A stretch of DNA of 64,000 nucleotides, from positions 124,001 to 188,000 of the forward strand of contig NZ_CP188319.1 of assembly GCF_050033475.1 (NCBI RefSeq), in the 5' to 3' direction. Origin of the DNA: Cetobacterium sp050033475. Its GTDB lineage: Bacteria; Fusobacteriota; Fusobacteriia; Fusobacteriales; Fusobacteriaceae. Below are positions 61,002-64,000 of this stretch, one piece after another (position 1 is the first letter of the stretch; every line of letters begins with the position of its first letter). The position numbers were made by a program, and so were the translations under genes. The notes under the pieces are model-generated. The model was given only the letters and a program-made list of their open reading frames with translations, was not told the DNA's origin and made no database searches.

Positions 61002-62174
61002 TTAATAACTTTCAATAAAATTATATAATTTATTTATAAGGTTACACTTTTTTATAAAAAATTCAGAATAATCAGAAAACATTTCTTGAATATCTTTTAA
61101 ATTTTTAAAAAATACTCCATAGTCCTCTGTGGATTTTTCCAAAGAATTTTCTTTTCTAAAGTTATAATCCTTTAAAAGCTTATTGTATTCAAGTAAAATA
61201 TTTAAATTAAAATTTTTATTCTTAAAATATTCTACTTCTCTATCTATAAAACTCTCAACTTTATCCATATGTGCTAAATCATCTTGTAAATAAGCATGCC
61301 ATAAAAATGGTTTTCCAGATAACAAGGCTCTAATAAAAGAATCCTCTCCTCTTACAAAATTAAAATCAACAGCATTTATAAGTTCTTCATATTCTTCTTG
61401 ATTTAAAAAATCTATAAAATACATTTTTATTTTACCATATTTATAAATTTTTCCAAACTTTTCTATAGAAATTTCTTTAAAAATTTCTTTAAAACTATTT
61501 TGACTTTTTTCACCCATTATTATTAAGAAAATATCTTGATTAATATTTTCTAATTGTTCTAATAAGTTTAAGAAATTTTTTTCATAGGAAAATATTGTTC
61601 CTATCATAGTTTTTTCATATTCTAGATTAAAATCCTTAAGATATTTATCTAAATACATTTTTATATTATTATTAACTTGCTCTTTTCTAGTTAAGTATAA
61701 AGAGTCTCCTATTATTCCACCTGTTTTTTCAGTAAATCCAGGTACAAAAAAATATTTTTTTAAGCTCTTTGCTCCCAAGGGAGATTCTTGTAAATGAAAA
61801 TCTTCTACCCAATTTTCTGCAGAAAGATATTCTAAGTTTAGTAATAATTTAGATGTTTCTTTTGCCTTGCTTAAATATCCTTCGTAGATATTACATCCAA
61901 ATGCTTCTATTATAACATCTGCAGTTTCAAAAGTATATATATTTTTTATTAGATAATCTTCAGTTATATATTCTATTCCTTCTATCTCTTGGAAATCTAA
62001 ATTTTGACATTTTTTATTAATCTCCATAAATTCATCTAATCTATTTAAAAAAACTCTAATCTTTACATTCTTATCATATTTAACATATAGTTCCTTTGCA
62101 ACTCTATAAACAACGCCAATATCTCCAAAATTATCTATTATTTCACAAAATATATCTATACTTCTTATATTCAT
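61002..62174 (-). CDS. earP: EF-P arginine rhamnosyltransferase EarP
   Basis: A 390-residue protein with EarP signatures: IDIFCEIIDNFGDIGVVYR near the N-terminus (Asp14 and Asp18 match the catalytic aspartates of known EarP), LNLEYLSAENWVEDFHLQES, FVPGFTEKTGGII and the C-terminal FVRGEDSFIRALLSGKPFLW with the catalytic Glu. It uses dTDP-beta-L-rhamnose to rhamnosylate Arg32 of EF-P. It ends 10 bases before efp. AAGGTGG in the end of the upstream gene serves the ATG. Confidence 0.93.
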   Translation of the reverse strand: MNIRSIDIFCEIIDNFGDIGVVYRVAKELYVKYDKNVKIRVFLNRLDEFMEINKKCQNLDFQEIEGIEYITEDYLIKNIYTFETADVIIEAFGCNIYEGYLSKAKETSKLLLNLEYLSAENWVEDFHLQESPLGAKSLKKYFFVPGFTEKTGGIIGDSLYLTRKEQVNNNIKMYLDKYLKDFNLEYEKTMIGTIFSYEKNFLNLLEQLENINQDIFLIIMGEKSQNSFKEIFKEISIEKFGKIYKYGKIKMYFIDFLNQEEYEELINAVDFNFVRGEDSFIRALLSGKPFLWHAYLQDDLAHMDKVESFIDREVEYFKNKNFNLNILLEYNKLLKDYNFRKENSLEKSTEDYGVFFKNLKDIQEMFSDYSEFFIKKCNLINKLYNFIESY

Positions 62175-63134
62175 TTAATCCACCTTAATTCCAGTTCTTT
62201 TAAAATATTCCTTTTTGCTATGCTTTACCCAATTAGGCCTTGCTATCATTCCTCTTCCAATAGCAACTAAATCCAAATAATTATTTTCAATTAACCAACT
62301 TGCTTGCTCTTCTGTTTTTATATTTCTAACTCCTATAACAGGTATTGAAACATATTTTTTTATTTCAACTCCTAGATAAACAACCCAATCTAAAGGAAAA
62401 GATTCTGGAACATCAACTTTTACAGCTTCTTTTCTTTCGGGACTTGGAACTCCTGAAGAAACGTGCAATAAATCTACTCCTATACTTTCTAAGTATTTAG
62501 CTATTTTTATTCCATCTTCTAAATCAGGTTCGTTTCCTCCCATTCTATATCCTAAAATAAATTTATCATCAAATAATTTTTTTGTTCTATCTATTAGTTC
62601 CTTTGTAAAATACATTCTTTTTTCAAAACTTCCACCATATTTATCATCTCTTGTATTCCAAATTCTTGAATTTAATTGAGATATTAAATACGTATGAGCT
62701 CCATGAATCTCTATACCATCAAACCCACATTTTTTTGCTCTAACAAACGCTTCTACAAATTTTTCTAGGATATTGTCTAATATTTCCATTGAAACAGTTT
62801 TTATATCTTCTTTAAAACCTGCATGATGAATTTGAATTAAAGTAGGTACATTATATTCTTTTCCTATTTTTGCTATTTGTGATAACCCTTCTATAAATTT
62901 ATCATCCCAAATTCCTATTTGATTATCTCTAAGTTTTCCATTTTCACAAACACAGGACGCTTCTACAATTATCATTCCAACTTCGCCCTCTGCAACATCT
63001 TTATACCATTCCAATAATCCTTCGGTTACAAATCCATCTTTTTCTACCACAGAAAATCTAACCATTGGTGGTAATACTACTCTATTTTTTAATGTCAATC
63101 CTTTTATTTTTAATGGATCATATAATCTTGTCAT
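62175..63134 (-). CDS. NADH:flavin oxidoreductase/Old Yellow Enzyme family
   Basis: A 319-residue TIM-barrel flavoprotein starting MTRLYDPLKIKGLTLKNRVV. It has the OYE motifs LPPMVRFSV, IHHAG, GFDGIEIHGAHTYLISQLNS (His pair), TRDDKYGGSFEKRM and LVAIGRGMIARPNW. After IHHAG the usual 25-30-residue loop (with APSA) is missing, so the active-site lid is short. The substrate is unknown. It ends directly at the earP start and may be cotranscribed with earP-efp. Confidence 0.88.
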   Translation of the reverse strand: MTRLYDPLKIKGLTLKNRVVLPPMVRFSVVEKDGFVTEGLLEWYKDVAEGEVGMIIVEASCVCENGKLRDNQIGIWDDKFIEGLSQIAKIGKEYNVPTLIQIHHAGFKEDIKTVSMEILDNILEKFVEAFVRAKKCGFDGIEIHGAHTYLISQLNSRIWNTRDDKYGGSFEKRMYFTKELIDRTKKLFDDKFILGYRMGGNEPDLEDGIKIAKYLESIGVDLLHVSSGVPSPERKEAVKVDVPESFPLDWVVYLGVEIKKYVSIPVIGVRNIKTEEQASWLIENNYLDLVAIGRGMIARPNWVKHSKKEYFKRTGIKVD

Positions 63135-63228
63135 ATATTAATATTTCTCCTTATTTTACAATAATATTTTATAATTTTATCATATATTTGAAATTTATAA
63201 TATATTTTAAAAAATTTAATTTTCATGT

Positions 63229-63234
63229 TATAAT
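63229..63234 (+). promoter_or_regulatory. extended -10 box for the ABC-F gene
   Basis: TATAAT with TGT directly upstream lies 46 bases before the ATG. The region at -35 is only AT-rich (TTTAAA), a weak match. Confidence 0.5.
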
Positions 63235-63279
63235 ATGATGAGAATTATATAAGTTTAAATATAGGAGGAAATAATATAA

Positions 63280-64000
63280 ATGATCGCAACTAGCAATCTT
63301 AGTATGAGATTTTCTGGAAGAAAATTATTTGAAGATGTTAATGTTAAGTTTACCCCAGGAAATTGTTATGGATTAATCGGTGCTAACGGTGCTGGAAAAT
63401 CTACATTTGTTAAAATCCTATCTGGAGATGTTGATCCTACAGAGGGAGAAGTAATTTTTGATAAAAATAAAAGAATGGCCGTTTTAAAACAGGACCACTT
63501 TGCTCATGAAGAAGATGAAGTTTTAAATGTTGTTCTTATGGGACATAAAAAACTTTGGACTATTATTGAAGAAAGAAATTCTATTTATTCTAAAGAAGAG
63601 TTTTCTGATGAAGATGGTATGAGAGCTGCTGAATTAGAAGGAGAATTTGCTGAATTAAATGGTTGGGAAGCTGAAACTGAAGCTGAAATGTTACTAACTG
63701 GTTTAGGTATTTCTGCAGATTTACACCATAAATTAATGAAAGAACTTAGTGAACCTGAAAGAGTTAAAGTTTTACTTGCACAAGCACTTTTTGGTAATCC
63801 TGATGTATTACTTTTAGACGAGCCTACAAACGGATTAGATATTAAAGCTACTGCTTGGTTAGAGAACTTCTTAATGAATCTTGAAGATACAACAGTTATC
63901 GTTATTTCCCACGATAGACACTTCTTAAACAAAGTGTGTACTCATATCGCTGATATCGATTATGGAAAAATTAAAATGTATGTTGGTAACTATGACTTCT
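63280..64000 (+). CDS. ABC-F family ATPase (YkpA/YbiT group), N-terminal part
   Basis: An open frame of 240 codons running off the window edge, starting MIATSNLSMRFSGRKLFEDV. The Walker A motif is GANGAGKST, Walker B is LLLDEPTNGLD, and the H-loop is VISHDRHFLNKVC. There is no membrane domain, as in ABC-F translation factors that act at the ribosomal E site. The signature is LSEPERVKVLLAQ rather than LSGGQ-type. IADIDYGKIKMYVGNYDF matches the YkpA/YbiT group. GGAGG lies upstream with a rather long 11-base spacing. Confidence 0.9.
   Translation, partial: MIATSNLSMRFSGRKLFEDVNVKFTPGNCYGLIGANGAGKSTFVKILSGDVDPTEGEVIFDKNKRMAVLKQDHFAHEEDEVLNVVLMGHKKLWTIIEERNSIYSKEEFSDEDGMRAAELEGEFAELNGWEAETEAEMLLTGLGISADLHHKLMKELSEPERVKVLLAQALFGNPDVLLLDEPTNGLDIKATAWLENFLMNLEDTTVIVISHDRHFLNKVCTHIADIDYGKIKMYVGNYDF

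Noticed and set aside
63585..63932. Minus-strand open frame of 115 codons inside the ABC-F gene
   Set aside because: It is the mirror of a clear ABC-F coding sequence with Walker motifs, has no ribosome site and a composition unlike a protein here.
1..64000. Mobile elements, prophage, CRISPR, tRNA or rRNA genes
   Set aside because: Reading the intergenic regions I found no direct-repeat arrays, transposase, integrase, TPsiC-like motifs or rRNA stretches; all larger frames match backbone genes.

Overview
This 64 kb window is AT-rich chromosomal backbone from a Gram-negative anaerobe, most likely a member of the Fusobacteriota (Fusobacterium/Cetobacterium/Ilyobacter type). The evidence is very low GC, AGGAGG-type ribosome sites, outer-membrane machinery (BamA, TamB, Skp, LpxD), a trimeric [FeFe]-hydrogenase, Rex, and a patatin-type Vd autotransporter resembling fusobacterial FplA. 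I see no insertion sequences, prophage, CRISPR array, rRNA or tRNA gene. No intergenic gap exceeds 300 bases; the largest, about 235 bp between pnp and the DHH/CBS nucleotidyltransferase gene, holds a promoter and a long leader hairpin.

Layout. 1-4063 (minus): envelope locus of a DUF116 protein, a 948-residue periplasmic TPR protein, a small membrane-anchored secreted protein and the start of an ExbB/TolQ proton channel. 4133-10464 (minus): rsmH, an FtsL-like protein, rlmD, plsY, gpsA, a short sigma-70 factor and dnaN, closed by a terminator. 10479-14947 (minus): pnp, rimO, pgsA, yggT, with hairpins after pnp and yggT. 15183-21323 (plus): DHH-CBS-tRNA nucleotidyltransferase, aroA, fplA-like autotransporter. 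21361-28527 (minus): tgt, RelA/SpoT, apt, a TPR lipoprotein, DUF502, a CNNM/CorC protein and a CBS protein. 28679-36656 (minus): a long operon accB, ACT regulator, folD, rex, fmt, aroQ, nrdR, PTS EIIA, recO, LolA-like, mreC, M20 peptidase (listed from downstream to upstream). 36797-40847 (minus): HydABC hydrogenase. 40951-41931: class II aldolase. 42006-44347: DUF2344 protein, serS, EcfT-like fragment. 44463-57086 (minus): KtrB, KtrA, MnmG, RsmG, TamB, BamA, Skp, LpxD. 57251-59256 (plus): HTH-fused pseudouridine kinase and PsuG. 59279-63134: SRPBCC protein (minus), orphan membrane protein (plus), EF-P with its arginine rhamnosyltransferase EarP and an Old Yellow Enzyme homologue (minus). 63280 to the end (plus): partial ABC-F ATPase.

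How the genes fit together. The window combines translation and RNA quality control (PNPase, RimO, RsmH, RsmG, RlmD, MnmG, Tgt, SerS, EF-P/EarP, Fmt, ABC-F), phospholipid synthesis (AccB, PlsY, GpsA, PgsA), outer-membrane assembly, redox disposal (HydABC, Rex) and nucleotide metabolism and signalling (Apt, RSH, PsuK/PsuG, NrdR). I do not see an obviously undescribed multi-gene system such as a defence island. The observations most worth following are the tandem palindromes before the HTH-PsuK gene, a long two-part hairpin in the pnp leader, the EF-P Arg32/EarP pairing, the DUF116-TPR-ExbB envelope locus, and a strong hairpin of unexpected polarity between apt and the RelA/SpoT gene. All functions are inferred from motifs and context; no database search was run.
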